Of a stretch of 64,000 bases of DNA, positions 32,201-46,300 are shown piece by piece; position 1 is the stretch's first letter, and each line of letters opens with the position of its first letter. Source of the DNA: Biomphalaria glabrata (Eukaryota; Mollusca; Gastropoda; Planorbidae). A program made the position numbers and the translations under genes. The stretch is taken from the NCBI RefSeq assembly GCF_947242115.1, contig NC_074711.1:2561501-2625500 (forward strand). The letters run 5' to 3'. Under the pieces are notes generated by a model. The model was given only the letters and a program-made list of their open reading frames with translations. It ran no database searches and was not told where the DNA came from.

Positions 32201-34290
32201 TTGTTTAAGTTAGTATCAAACTAGTTTTTAAGAGAATTATTTTATAATTAATTGTTTGTAGTTCTAATCTAATGTTGAGCTGATTATTGAGTTTGAAAAA
32301 TCAAGTGCTAAAACAGAATTAAAGTGATATGTTGGGATGGCTTACCTGCAGTGATAAGACCTGTCCAGTTTTGTCAGAAGATGCTTGCATATCTTCCCCT
32401 ATCTGTCTGTCCAGTATGTACTGCACTTTGTCTTTCAGTGGGTCAACCTCCCAATGGTTGATTTTACTGGCTAGTGGGTCATGTTGGACAACCTACAGAC
32501 CATACAGGCAAGACCAAAAACAGAAGTGTCATAAAAAAATATCTGTATATAAAAAGATGTACACAAATATTGCAAAACAGGCTTTGGACTGGAACCCACA
32601 GGGGAAGGGAAAGGCTTGGAAACTAAAGCAAACAATGAAAAGATTAGTATGTAGAACAAGAGTTTGAAGCAAAGATGGCAGGATGGACATAGAGTGGAAT
32701 GCCCAAAACAGAGTCGGGTGGTAATGACTGTTGACCTCGACGTTACAGGTGCATCCTTACAAATGCTTGTGATCAGAAAGATCTTTTTTTTTTCATATTT
32801 AAAAATATACATTTAAAACAGTGCCATTGTTTGTCCTATATATGTCTAAAAGCTATTTGTGTGTCAGTTCTATTTAGATTGTTGGTGGAGGTTGGGGTGG
32901 AGCATGTGATTCTTGGTGGTAAGTGCATGCTTTCAAATCTGGATGGTCTAGTGGTTTAATCACATGGCACTGTGTTGCTGCTACGCAGATTTGTTTAATT
33001 AGAAGATCCTTTGTTTGTACTATAGTCAGTTGCTGTCCCTTATTTCCCTACATTTTCTTCTAATTAAAAATTTGGTCCCCAGTAGCCGTTTAGAATAATT
33101 ACTAGTTTTAATAGTTCTGCACTAGATTCTCACAATGACAATTATTGGTTCAATTTCTCTTGGAATTCAACCACAGCAGCTTCAGAACCATAACTTCTAA
33201 TTAACATTACAATTAGAAATGAAATGTAACTTTAAAAAAAAATTCACCTAATTTAAATGCAGCCCAAAAATATCATTTTAATAGTAATTTCTTATTAGCG
33301 ATTTTTCAAACAAAAAAAATCCAAGTCAAAATGGTGGGCTCTTCTAGTTAATGTGTACCCCAATAAATCAATGCCAAGTATAAACAAAATTTTTACCGCA
33401 TTAGTTTGAAGCTTTTGTGAACATTGCTCTTTGGGGTCACAAATCCAAAATGTATAGGCTTAAGAAAAATTATTGTTTTGTCTTTTATTATTTAATACAT
33501 TTGAACATTATTATTGAAAAAAATAATAATTGGATGATGATAACAATTTTATTCTCTCAATTTCTATATAAAAAAAAATATTTGAGAAGGAGTTTTCCTT
33601 GAATAATTAATTATTTAAACTTATCATTTTACATAAAAAAAAAGAGCTTAACATATAAGTCAGAGCTCACCTTTTCCCACAGCTTTCGGGGAATTCCCTC
33701 AGGATGATCTTTTGTCTCCCAAATAGAGATTTCACTTCTGGGTTTACCCACTAGTAAGTCTGGGTGGGGCTTGAGAGCTTGTGGGTTGTTAAAACCTGGT
33801 CTTTCCTTAAGAGGCTGAACCTTGGATTGGTACACAGGATGTTTAGATTTTGTTTCTTGTTGAGCTTCTTTACTCACAGGTATCTGCCATGCTATTCCTT
33901 TCTTAGGTAGAAACTCTGCAATGTACATAATTCTATATTATTTGTTTTACCCTGTTTAATGGATGACAATAACTTACAATAAATGGGTCACAAACGAGGA
34001 AATCCTAGGCTGAATTGGGTGTCGACCTCTCAGTGAGGTTGTGACAGAGCATCACAAGAGTTGCAAAGACATAGAAGCCAGTATGAGGAAAAGGCAAAAA
34101 GAGCGTCCTCGTAAAACTTGGCGCCACGCTTTCTTGGAGGACCTCAGAGCAGTGGACGCCAGGTGGGAGGAGGCTTCAGACATTGCCAGATCTTTGTGGA
34201 GACAGCTTGCGGCCCAATGCGTCGGATGGCGCAGGAGGATCTAAATCTAAGTAAGTAAGTAAATGGACGTTCCAAGATGGCTGGCTTTTC

Positions 34291-34324
<34 letters not shown>

Positions 34325-37300
34325 TCAGCCACCATTCAGAGGGCGGTACTGCTGCAGACCTGCCACATCACCAGAAAATTCCTCAGTGGAAACTGTTAAA
34401 GGGACTACGATGAATTTTGTTTCTCTTTAGCGAAACTCGACCCTGGCAGCGCCAGAGAATGACTACTCGTTCATTTCTAACATAATAATAATAATAATCT
34501 TTATTGTCAGTAACTCTACTTACGTGGAGGTTCATTCTCTGACGCACTTTGACCTTGTTTCTTTCTCCTAGCATCTTGTTTGTTTATTCTGTGCGAGCCT
34601 CGAAGGTCCTGCCTGAAGGACTGTTTTGCTGGTGGATACTTATGGGAGTTAGGCTGGAAAGAAAACTCCTGCAAACTGTCAGAAGTCTCACATGACTGCC
34701 TGTCATCGTGGATAGAGCTGACATCATCAGAGAGTATTGTTCTGCTGCTTTCTTCGTCTGGAGACTCAAAAGATTTTTCACGAGGGAATGGTTTTGAAGA
34801 TTTGGACTGAATATAATTTCTGGAATGTATGGCTGCTGCTACCTCAGCAGTGCTGCTTGAAGGCTGATGTTTTTTACTCTGTAGCTTCAGATCAACACGA
34901 GGAGAAAGTTTCAGCCTCGGAACAGGATGTTGTTGATACATCTTTAATAATGAAAACATATATATTAGTGCTTAAAATAAATCTTTTTCAAAGATTTATA
35001 ATAATAATAATCTCTATTATCCATACCGGTAATGAATTTTGTCTTACAATTAGTACATGAGACCACAAAAAAAATCTCTATATAATTCTCTTCGTGGCCC
35101 AAACAAGCGGGGCACCACGATGAAAAAGTCATGGAAAGATAACTCTTTTATTTCTGCAAGTCGGACTAGAGTTACCCCATGTAACTTTCACAGTGACAGA
35201 GAGCGAGGCTCAGAAAAAAAGCCGCTCGTCGGTTCGTAATATATACTATATATAATAATTATAACTATAGAAAACAAAATATACATTCACACCAGATTCA
35301 TTCTAAGGTTGCATGTGAAATGTTTATATCAGATAGTTGAGTTGTATTTAATGATTTGATTGACAGAGGAACAAAGGTTTAAATATATAATTATATTCCA
35401 AACATATACAAGATATATATGAACTTAGTACATTCATACCTGTTTGTGATTCCTCGTATATGGGGAGTAGAGTTGATGTGGCTTAGAGCTGTTGTAACTT
35501 TTGTCATTATTACATCCCTTTGAACTTTCACTTCCCAGATCAACATTGCTGTGGTTTCTCTGAAAGCACAGTTCATATGCTTCGTCCGGTGTCAAGTAGC
35601 CATCGCTGACAAGTTGAAACAACTTTCGCTGGTCATAATGAGCATGACGTCCTTTGTCTTTCCCCATTTCTTTTTGCTGAGCTTTAGATTTCTTGGGTTT
35701 GTCTGATTGTAGTCTTTTCATCTTTTCAGCATTCCAGCTCAACATATCAGTGCTGCTGTCCTTCACTGTGGTGCTTTCATTGGACAGCGGTGTAGTGTCC
35801 CCACTGTCCTTCCATTTTGGATTGGCTGATGGAATCTTTGAATCTGCGTTGTAGCTCAGGCTTGAATCTGATTTATCGGAGCTGGACAAAGAAATGTCTT
35901 CCAAGTGTCTGTCAAAAGTGTGGTTGCTTATCTTCCCTTGTTTTTTGGCTATCAACAAATGCTCAAGCTTTTTCAGCTTCTCCAGCTTCTGCTGCTTTCT
36001 CTGAGCCTCTTTTTCAGCATTTCTGCGCTGATTGGTGATGCGGTCTCTTAGTTTCATCATGTCTGGATCAATAAGATGCTGCTGTCTCGGCACTTTCTGC
36101 TTTAGCGATGATTCAGTTTTGCCGGGGGATTGCTCAAAACTGGCATCTTCAATAATTGAGAACAACCTTTCAGACACCCCATCTCCATTTTGTATATTTC
36201 CGTCTTTTTGGTTAGCTAATGAGGCTTTTTTGACTGAAGTTTTGGAGACAGGTTTGCTTTTAGAGCGGCCATGTCCAAGTTTTTCTAGTTCTTTTCTCTT
36301 CTTTTCCATTTCCATTTCACTTCTCTCTAGCCTCTGGATGCGATACTCTTCTCTCTCTCTCATGTATTTAGAGATCAGATGCCTGGCAGGATTCCTTAGG
36401 AGGTCAGCCACATCCTCTACTCTAGCGCTGTCTAATGTGCTGTCCACTGACTGATTAGCAGCCAGAAACTTCTCCCAAAGCCTGTCAATATCCTGGGGCA
36501 TATGAAACTCTGTGTCTTGGGCCAATGCATGGGTCAACAGCTTAGCTCTTTGGCTGACTGGCTCATGGTCTAGCTCTGTATCCTGGCTATCTGTACTCAT
36601 TCCATCCAGAGTTAATTCAACACCCCTACATATGAAACAGTGAATTCAATTAACATTGGTTTAAACAGAATCAGTACTTTACGACAAACTAAAGATTATT
36701 TTTGCATCTTTTTACATCATATTTCTACAGTAAACCTGTAAACTAGGAGACTATTGTAAATGTTTTTTTTTTGTTGAAGAGGTTTGATAAGTTTATAAGT
36801 TTCTGATGCGTCTTCAGAATTCAGAAACAAAGAATATTACATGCTAGCCCAAGCCTTCTGCAAGAAGGCATAGGGTCGAAGCAGGCAGAAATTTGAACTT
36901 TGAACAATCCTGATGACAGTCCCAATGACATGACCAGGCAGCAATCCTGATCTTACATTACCTTAGGTCCAAGTTAATTTGAATAGCCATCATTTTACTG
37001 GAAAAATTTCTTGAATGTTTATGTTTTAAATGTTTTTGGTGTTCCTTCAGAATTGAAGATTATTACATCCTAGCCCAAAGCTCCAGCAGGACAGTGATGG
37101 ATGGCGGTGGGCAGGGTTCAAACCTGAGACCATCAAGGCCACAGTACAGGGGTGCATACCACATAACCAGGCATCCACCCAAAGTCTGCGAGAATTAAAC
37201 TCTTTACAGGTCAAATAGAACCATCAAAACCTTTGGATTACTTGCATTGCAAATCCTACTCTGACAATTATCACTAAGAACCATTCGGTAGCTTGTTCAA

Positions 37301-40300
37301 ATAATTATGTAAACATTAGACTTCAGAACTAATGGCTGGTATATTCTGTTTTACATTTTCTTTTTACATTAGACTCGGGAATAAATAGCTGGTCCATTTC
37401 TTTTTACATAGACTTTTAAAGGACTCAAAAAAACAGCATAGCTCTAATTAAAGGTTTTAATTTAGTTCTGTTTAAGGTAATAAGACAGCTGCATAAAACT
37501 AACATTAAAAAAGCTAAGAGTTTCAGTAGTCAAATACTTTACCTTCCAACAAATGCCTTTCCGCTCTCTTTCAGTCTTGATTGAAATTCACCTATTTCAG
37601 CGTGCTTTCTTGGTTGCGGTTCTTGGGATGTGCCCAAGGGTGAGGAGGATTTTGCCTCTCGGGCCCAGTTATCGGAGCTGACCGGTCCATGCCCGTGTTC
37701 TTGATGGTCATTTGGTGCCTCAACTGAAAGGTCTCTGTCATCCCAGGCTTGTCTCCTTCCCTGCCCTTGGATGAATGGCTTCTCTTTATCTTCCTTTGAA
37801 ATGTAGCGTCTGCTTTCGGCAAGCTCCTCATCTCTCCGTGACCTTTCACGACTTTTGTCCCTGGCTAAAAAGGTTGGAGGCACAGGGATACTTCTGGTCG
37901 TTGGTCTGCTGTTCTGGGTCGAAAACGTATCATGGCTTGGTCTGCTTAACGCTGGAGGCTGAGCTAAAGATCCCTCTATTGTGCTGCCTAGGAGAGGAGA
38001 ACGGCGTCCAATAGATTGTAAAAGTTCCGGAGATAGAGCCCGATGAAAGGCTTCAGAAATGCAAGGATCTCTGATTGATGAACTATTGACCTTTGAGGTT
38101 GAATCAGCTTGAGATCCATCTTGGGAGAACCTGCTCCTGTAAGACACATGTCTAGATTGGCCGCTGTTAAGTTCAAAGTCAAAATGTCTGCTTCTGTTTT
38201 TTCTCCTTTTTTCATCCAGTACTTCCGGCCTTTCCAACAGCAGACGTCTGCCAAGAGTTTCCCCAGTTCTGGCTTTAGAAGTATCCGTTTTATCAAATGT
38301 TGGACCCTGACCTCCCCTTATTATTTGGGGTTGACCTTGTCTGATGACAAATTCCTCTGGTGCTTGCAGCTGTTCAGTGTCCAGTTTTCTTGACCCAACA
38401 GCTCCAGAAACAGAGTTCTTCTCTTCAGCACCACTTGCTGCCTTTTGCTGCGTCTGCCTGTCACTTTGATTGGACACAGATCTGGTAAAGGAGGCTGCAT
38501 CTGATTGGCTGCTTGCTCCTCTCTTGCCTTCAGACTCCTGCTCATCCTGTAAGTAAACGAAAGAAGTTGGTAGGAGGTGACAGCCAATAGTAATGAGCCA
38601 TAAGAACTGCTCTCTAAAACATCTAGACATCTCAAAGAAATATTGGAATGAAAAAAAAATGAAAGTGGTTGTTCATTTATCATCATAATTCTCAAATCAG
38701 TTTTAAAAAGGATCTCATTTCAGACCTTGCAATTCATTGGGCATATTATTTAAAGGCCACCCTGTTTCTAGGACTGATTGTTAACAAGAGAAGACACCAC
38801 GTAGCTAGCACAACAACCAACTGCCTTTACTTTTCCCTAACCAATGTCAGGTGGCAAAGGAGTTGAGTAGACCCAGGGAGGTCTTAAAATTGAAAAATTC
38901 AAAATCCCAGTCTTCACCCAGATTTGAATCCATCAGTTATAAAGCCAATCACTTTACCACCCAGCATTATGCACTCCATTAAAAAGGTAATAGAAAATAT
39001 TTTGTGAAACAGTTTTTTAAAAAAGTATCTTTAATCCATTTTCCTGTTATTTGGCATCAAAGGGAAAAATCAGCTTTTGACTAATTCTGCTAGATTTCAA
39101 AAGCCTACACAAAATATAAGCAATCAAAAGAAAGAGATCTTACAGAGTTTGCCTTTTCTGGTATAGAAGCTAGAGTCTGAGTGGGCTGTGTAGTATCGTT
39201 AGATTTCCTGGTGCTGTATATACCAGCAGTCGTGGGAGGATCTGCTCTGCTCCCTAAGACTGATGCAGGAAGAAATGGTCCTTTAGCATCATCTGAACCT
39301 ACATGAAAAACAATACATATAATTGATAAATCTTAAGATATAAAAACAACTAGAGAAAAAAAAACACATATATATATAATTATAGAATTTTAAAAAAAGA
39401 TGATGTCAGGGGGGGAGGTATGGCGAGAGTGAATATGTTACGTTGATATATTGGTATGATAGTTATATACCCTTGTTTATGTACTCCCAGGTTTGAATGT
39501 GAATAGTCTTGCACGTGTTATGAACTGAATGATTTAGTCGTCCTTGAATGTGCGAGAGAGTGTGTTAGTCAGCGAGGTTCTGTCCCCTGGTCCAGGAAGG
39601 TTGCTTCCTGGACTGGTGGTTGTTTATTAACATGTATTATTTGTGCTCTAGTGGATATTAAAGTATTATTTGTTATTCATGGATCTGAAGTTAAAGTCTC
39701 ACGGACGAACATATAGAATTCTAGATTCAGGGCTCTAACTCGGCATCTCATCTATGCATCCGGGTATTTAAAAGCTAGTTAAGGATAAACTTTCATGAAT
39801 CAAGCGTGGTCGAGAGGCTAAGTGCGCTTGAACTTGGCTACCTAGAAGGGGGCTCGAGGTTCGACACCCGACTCGGGCAGAGTTGCGTTTACTGAGCGCC
39901 TAAAGGCAGCACGGAAAACCAACTCCTAGATACCCCATCCCCCCCACTGGTCCACAAATGAGATTGGACCAAAGCGCTCTGAGCATGCTATAAGCATGAA
40001 AGTAGCGCTATATAAAAGCTATAATAATAATATTTAGCATTAATTGTTCTTGATTGTAATTATTAAGTAAACCCCTAATGAGCCAAGTCAAGCAATAAAA
40101 AGGAACCCGACAGATGAGTATGAACAAATTAATAGTGATTGAGAATAAGGCTATATATAATTTTAATGAGAGGCTATTGGGGTGAGTCATTACATATTGT
40201 AACTTTTTAACTATAACTATCAGGCGTTTGCTTTGATTTTCAACTAGATACTGGACATATAAAAAAAATTGCTTTAACAGTACATTTTTAAATATCCTAT

Positions 40301-43300
40301 TTTATAGAATGGTCAACAAAGGTGAAAGTGAAAAATGTGAACATTTTTTTTTAATTGATTTGTGATATTTAATGATTAAATCTTTCAGCATGTTTTTTTT
40401 TTATTTATTCCTTCATACTCTGTTTCAACCTAATACAAAATTTCTTTCAGTTTAAAATTTCTTTTCATGATTATTTAATTTGATCTATGAAATAATAGTT
40501 CACTACTCATTCACCCTTTAAATAAAGTCATATTTTTATATATATATGTTAAAAATTAGAAACTTGAAAATTTTGGTTTCTCCTGGAAAAGTTTTTTTTT
40601 TTTTTTCTGAAAACTGTGCATGGAAAGAATTAACGAAACAATGAATTTTGTATTGTATATAATGAAGTACAAACAACATGAAATAGATCACTAAACAATC
40701 CACTACATTTCCATGACACAGACTGCAAAACATTCTTCAGCTCAACTACAAAAAAAAAAGTTTGCAATACAAAGAAGAACTAAACCAAATGAACATGAAT
40801 AAAAATGTGCTCATAGTCTATAAAATAAAAGTAAAAGTGTACCAAAGTGGCTGCTTTCAACTGTAGTGACACTATCAGCTACTGATACAGCATCACTTTC
40901 AGTGTAGTAGACTTGTTTGGACCCTGGAGGCCTAAATAAATATAAAAATATACTCTATAGTACCACTGGTTTAGTCGTAATACTAAAAAACATTGTTTAC
41001 TAACTAATAAGAAACAACTGATAGGTTGGTTCCAACAACTTATTTAATAATTATAAAACTGGGAGACAGAGGAACGGTTTTTATGTAAAAATAGAAAGAT
41101 GTTCCATAAACCATAATTACACAGCTTATTATCAACTCACTCTGTCTGTCTGGTAAAAGGTTTGAACACATTATTTCTCCCACACCCATTCACGGATCAA
41201 GTTGAAACTTTGCACAATTATCGTTTGGCGTAGACCATACTTAGATCAATAAAAAAAAATTAACCAATAAGTCATTTAATTACTGGTTATTAATTATGCT
41301 GTTCATAGTTGATACAAACAAAGGAAATAAATTCTTCAGTATTCACAGATAAGGTTAAATGTGTTGGGTTTTGTCCCCTTAAATAATTGTAGGCCTGCAC
41401 ATTATTTTTTCCACGCTCATTCTTAGATCAAGTTGAATTATTAATTGCACCTAACAAAACATGAATCTGTTTTAAAAAATTAACCAATTACTCAATTAAT
41501 TATTGGTAGTTCATTATTTTGATTGATATTGAAAAGGGGAAAATAAACTTCTACATTCTTGAGAGAAAAATTGTAAGTGCGGAGTTCTTCCCCTTAGATA
41601 AGCTTTGTTTTTTTTTTAAAGAGTTAATATTTTGTTTGTTTTTTTGGTTTGGGATTCAAGTTTGAAAATCTTGTTTTTTAACTTTTGTGTAAACTTAGAT
41701 TTACTTCCCTCTTCCTCTTAAAGTCTTATAAAGAAGAACATCACAGGACACAAACTAAAGAATTGAATGTAATGCTATTCTTAATCAGCTAAAATAATAA
41801 AATGGTTTAAGTCTAGTCTAGATGAATTTATGAATACAGGCTGATTAGGGTTTTTTAATAATGAAATCAACTAAGCAGGGCTTTTCCCTCAACAAGATTC
41901 TCAAAGCAAGAAGAAAATCCTGACATTTCAATTCAGCTTTTTTTTTTTTTTTTCAATGCTTCAATATAGCACATCTATAAGGCTTATAGCATACTCGGTG
42001 CGTTATAATCTCTTGTGGACCAAAAGGGGGGGACCGGGTATCTGGGAGGTTTCCATGCTGCATTTAGGCGCTCAGCAAACATAACCCTGCTTGCTCGAGT
42101 TGGGATTCAAACTTGAGCCCCTTTGTTAGGTCAAGCCATAGCCAAACAGTTTAGGTAGCTTTCTCTACTTCGACTGCCTGTTCTACATGATCAACATATC
42201 TTGAATATATAAAGAAGGACTCTTAAAAACCTGTATAAAACAATACTAGAAACAGACTTACTTATAAGGTCTGTATTTATCTTTCCATCTGCTTGAATTG
42301 CAGTCCGAGTCACTTGACACAGGGCTATTGTCTTGAGACTGATTGTTGTTCTTTTGTTGGCTCAGTAAGACTAGACAAGAAGCAAACATTATCAGAGTTA
42401 ATTTATTTTGTTCCAATATAGTATGTACAGATTTGAAGCATTAATTTTTTTGTTCCATTATAGTATCTACAGATTTGAAGAGTTAAATTTTTTGTTCCAT
42501 TATAGTATCTACAGATTTGAAAGATCTTGGCAGCTAATTAGACAAATTATTTTTTAAAAAAGACAAACTGTAATTACTAATGTATAACAAATATTTCTTT
42601 AAAAAGAAAAAAAATATATAGATATAACATTTTTATGTACTATTTCCACATAACCTTGATACATTTGAATTAAATTTGTATGTTTCACATCCGTAACACT
42701 GTGTAAAAAGGTTTCTAGATCTTGATAAAAAAACAAACTTTGCTGTCTTAAAGGCAAACTCTGATGGTTTTGACAATTTTTGATATAATATGTGTTTTGT
42801 TTTACAGATAATGAATATATTATTATTTTGTTAAAGTTAAAGTAATTTTCCTTTCGTTAGTATTCCTAAGGGTTCATGAGTTGACCAGTTTATTGTATGC
42901 ATTTTATATTTCACTCTAGTAAACATTTATTACTCTTGTTACCCTGTTTTTTCAATCGATAGTGCATTTGTTTATTTGAAACTTTCCAGTGCCAAAAGCC
43001 ATATTTTTAGCACTAAATAATAAATAGACTTCAAGTCTCCATAATAAGCAAGCACTCTCCCTGTCTACCTAACAATAAACTGCAACCAGAGACGAACCTG
43101 GGTGTGCTTCGGCGCCATCACTTCCTTCTCCAGCGCTGGGTCTACAAGTAAAATACAAAATGAAGTTAAATAACTCTGAACTATGTTTTAACATTCAGAT
43201 AATAATGCAGAGCAGATATTACTATTGCAATACTTACAATGGCATAGAATTCTCATTGCTTTTCACATCAGCGGTATGTGCAGATACTCCGTGAGTACTA

Positions 43301-46300
43301 TCCCCTCTATCTGGTTGACTGAGATGACATAGCAAGAGATAAAAGAATCATCTATAACAAAATATTTTAAGACCTTAAATCAGCGATAAATGAAGAAAAA
43401 GCATAGCTAAACTTACCAAGCACTGTTAGTTTGCAACTTTGAACCAGCATCTTCAAGGTTGAGGTTAGGATTGTGATCACCCAAGACTGGGTAGCACTGA
43501 ATCACTTGCCGAGGAAGTCTAATATCACGACTTTCAAGAAAAGACTTCTCACATGCTGCTAACATTTGTTTGGAGGCAAACTGAGTCATATCATCCACAC
43601 CAGACATTTTGGATGTAGGCTCACCAACAGAGACTTTACTTGAGCTCATGTCAGACAATTCCAGTTTTTTGCGAATCGCGCCCAATTCAAACATGCCTGC
43701 GTCATCGACATCGTTAGAAAATGAATAGCTGTTTTGTAAACTGAACGAATATTTGGATTTTAAATCTTTTGACGTCGCATCAGACAGGATGCCAGTCACA
43801 TGATGATCGAGGTCTTCCTGGGACAGTATCCGCAAAACTTTTTCTGCTAGAGCTAAACTGTCTGGAGACTTGAGAGGAGGTCTGCACGAGGTCGTCTGCT
43901 TGCTTAGGTCTGTTGATATAAGGCTTGTATCTCTTCCATTAGCTACGTTTTGATTTGAGCGATAGAAGTCTATCCCGTTGTTCTCGGAATGGTCCTCCAT
44001 TTTGTCACTGCTTCCTGAGGTATGAGCCTCATCACCATCAGAACTGTAGCCGTAGGGCTTCTGTCTTGGGGGCAATCCAGACACAGTCCTACTCTTAAAT
44101 AGCACACTGGAAGGAACTATATCCCATAGTGGTTGGGGCTTCTCTGGAGTGGCAGTGGTGCTGGGGATGATTTCACAGTCTGACGATCTAGTGCTGTCTG
44201 CATCTGTTGGCAGGTGTTGTGGTCTTTGTTTAGATTCAGGGCCAAGTGTTCGCTGGAGACTGTCTTGTATTTCCTGTAAGTCACGTTGTAGCAAGTCATA
44301 ATCAACAGCCATGGTGGCATGATTCTTAGAAACTTTGGAGTTAACTCCCTTTTCTAAATATTGACTTTGATTATCTTCTCCTGGTACATGAAGTCTACTA
44401 TTTTGTTGTTTAATGCTATCTGTTTTAGCATAGAGCTCTTCCTTTCTAAAAGTTTTATTGAGGTCCTCTGATCCATATGCAGAGCCCTGTTTGTCTTTAA
44501 CGAGGGGGTCAGTGGCTTCGGAAGTTACAGAGGAATCTAACGATGCATATGATTTAAGAGTGTACTGTGTGTTGCTTTCTGCGGTTTCAGAGATGTCACT
44601 CATGTCCCATAACAAATCAAGGGCAGGGACAGATTTGACTACAGCGGTACTGCTCATCTGTGGACTAAAGGACAGAGGAAACGATCCTCTCAAGCTCATT
44701 GGTTTGACGATACCATCATTGTTACTAGCAACACGTGGTGTAATATTTGAGTCAGACTCGGTACCGTATGGATTCCAATCATTGTCTGAAAGCCCAGCCG
44801 TGGACTCTGGATACTTGGCGTAGGAACCTTTGCTGATGGGAATAGTCTTGATTCCAGAGTCTGAGGATGTCTGGGAGTCATCACTGTCATCCAGTCGTCG
44901 CAGGGTTATAGCAGCACGACTTCCTGAGAGAAAGTCTAGAGACACTTCAGTGATGACATTACTGACCAGGTCATTGTTCTGACCTCCAGCTACATCAGTG
45001 TGGTTGTTATCAAAGTAATCAGCTGGAACTTCACTTAGTGTGGTCCCTATAAAAAAAAATTGTAAGATTCTGTTGTGAGCATGTAGGTACCACATACTTT
45101 CAAAATTACATTAGTATAAGTTGATCTAATAGACTTCACAACAATCATAAAGTAAAAGTTCCCCCTTTCAGACCTTGCGATCTATAGGGCAGATGATGTA
45201 AAGGTAATCTGTTTCTATGATCAATGGTTAATGAGGGTGTCATGTAGCCAGGACAACGGCCAACCCTCTTTAATTTCCCTAATTATTGTCAGGTACACAT
45301 TTGAGTTAGGTGGACTCAGGGGTGTCCTAAAATCCTGAAATTAAAAATCCAAGTCTTCACTGAGATTTGAACCTGAGATCCCTTCAGTTTCCTAAGTGTT
45401 TTAACCCTCAGACACCATGCCCCATTAACAAACATTACAACACACATACACAAACTATTTGATGCTCTAGTGTGTTGTTGCCAACTAAAAGAATTAGCGC
45501 CATTAATTAAGTAAAAATTAGATTCTCAGGGCTAGCCTCTAGCATAGTTTTTGTCTGCTTTAACTATCAGAAATTAGTTTTAACTTCAACTTTGAATGAA
45601 ATGTTGAGTGGCTTACATCTTCTTTAAAAAGTCCTGGGTGCAAATGTGCATCAATATTTTCAGACTAGTCAAGAGCAAATGTCTTTGTGACGGCGACAGG
45701 TGATTACATATGTCCAGCCTGTGACCGCAGGTGTGTATCAAAGATTGGCCTCTTTAGTCACACAAGAAGTTGCAAAGGGAAAAGATCTTCTCTCAAGATG
45801 TAAAATGCCACAGAGTCAAGAGCAAGTGGCTCTGACACATTGTTGAATCAGTTTTTGGTAAGTCTCTGACAAGAGCTTTTAATCTAAATGCAATACAGAT
45901 TGCATTTCACTGAGCAAAAGAACATGTGCTTCCATCAAGTGCCTCTCAAAGAGTTAATGGCTGTCACAGCCTCACCAATCACCAAGGCTTCTGCATCTAG
46001 GCTGCAGATGTTACAAGACAGACTGAGGAGATTGACTGAGTCAGAGTTGGAAAATATTTAATATAGACTCTGTAGTCTTCTGATGCCAGCTTATCAGTTA
46101 AGGCAGGGGTTCTCAACCTGTGGGTCATGACCCACTTGGGGGTCGATTGACCATTTGCCAGGGGTCGCTTAAGACCATCGAAAAATGTGGATTGTTATTG
46201 CCTAATCTTCTATTGCTGTATGTGTGTGTCAAAGGGGGGGGTCGCGGCAGAGTGGGTGGTTGTAAAAAGGGGTCGCCGAGCTTAAAAGGTTGAGAACTGC

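Noticed and set aside
34144-34335. Leu-run open frame on -
   Set aside because: It is an (AAT)n microsatellite read as TTA/Leu codons over a LINE fragment.
35817-36454. Open frames on + opposite ALMS-like exon 10
   Set aside because: They are shadows of the long coding exon on -; no splice or family support.
39403-39745. Confident call of an LTR element
   Set aside because: No matching ends, target duplication or second copy in the window; kept only as a low-confidence fossil.
44458-44823. 121-codon open frame on +
   Set aside because: Antisense shadow of ALMS-like exon 3.
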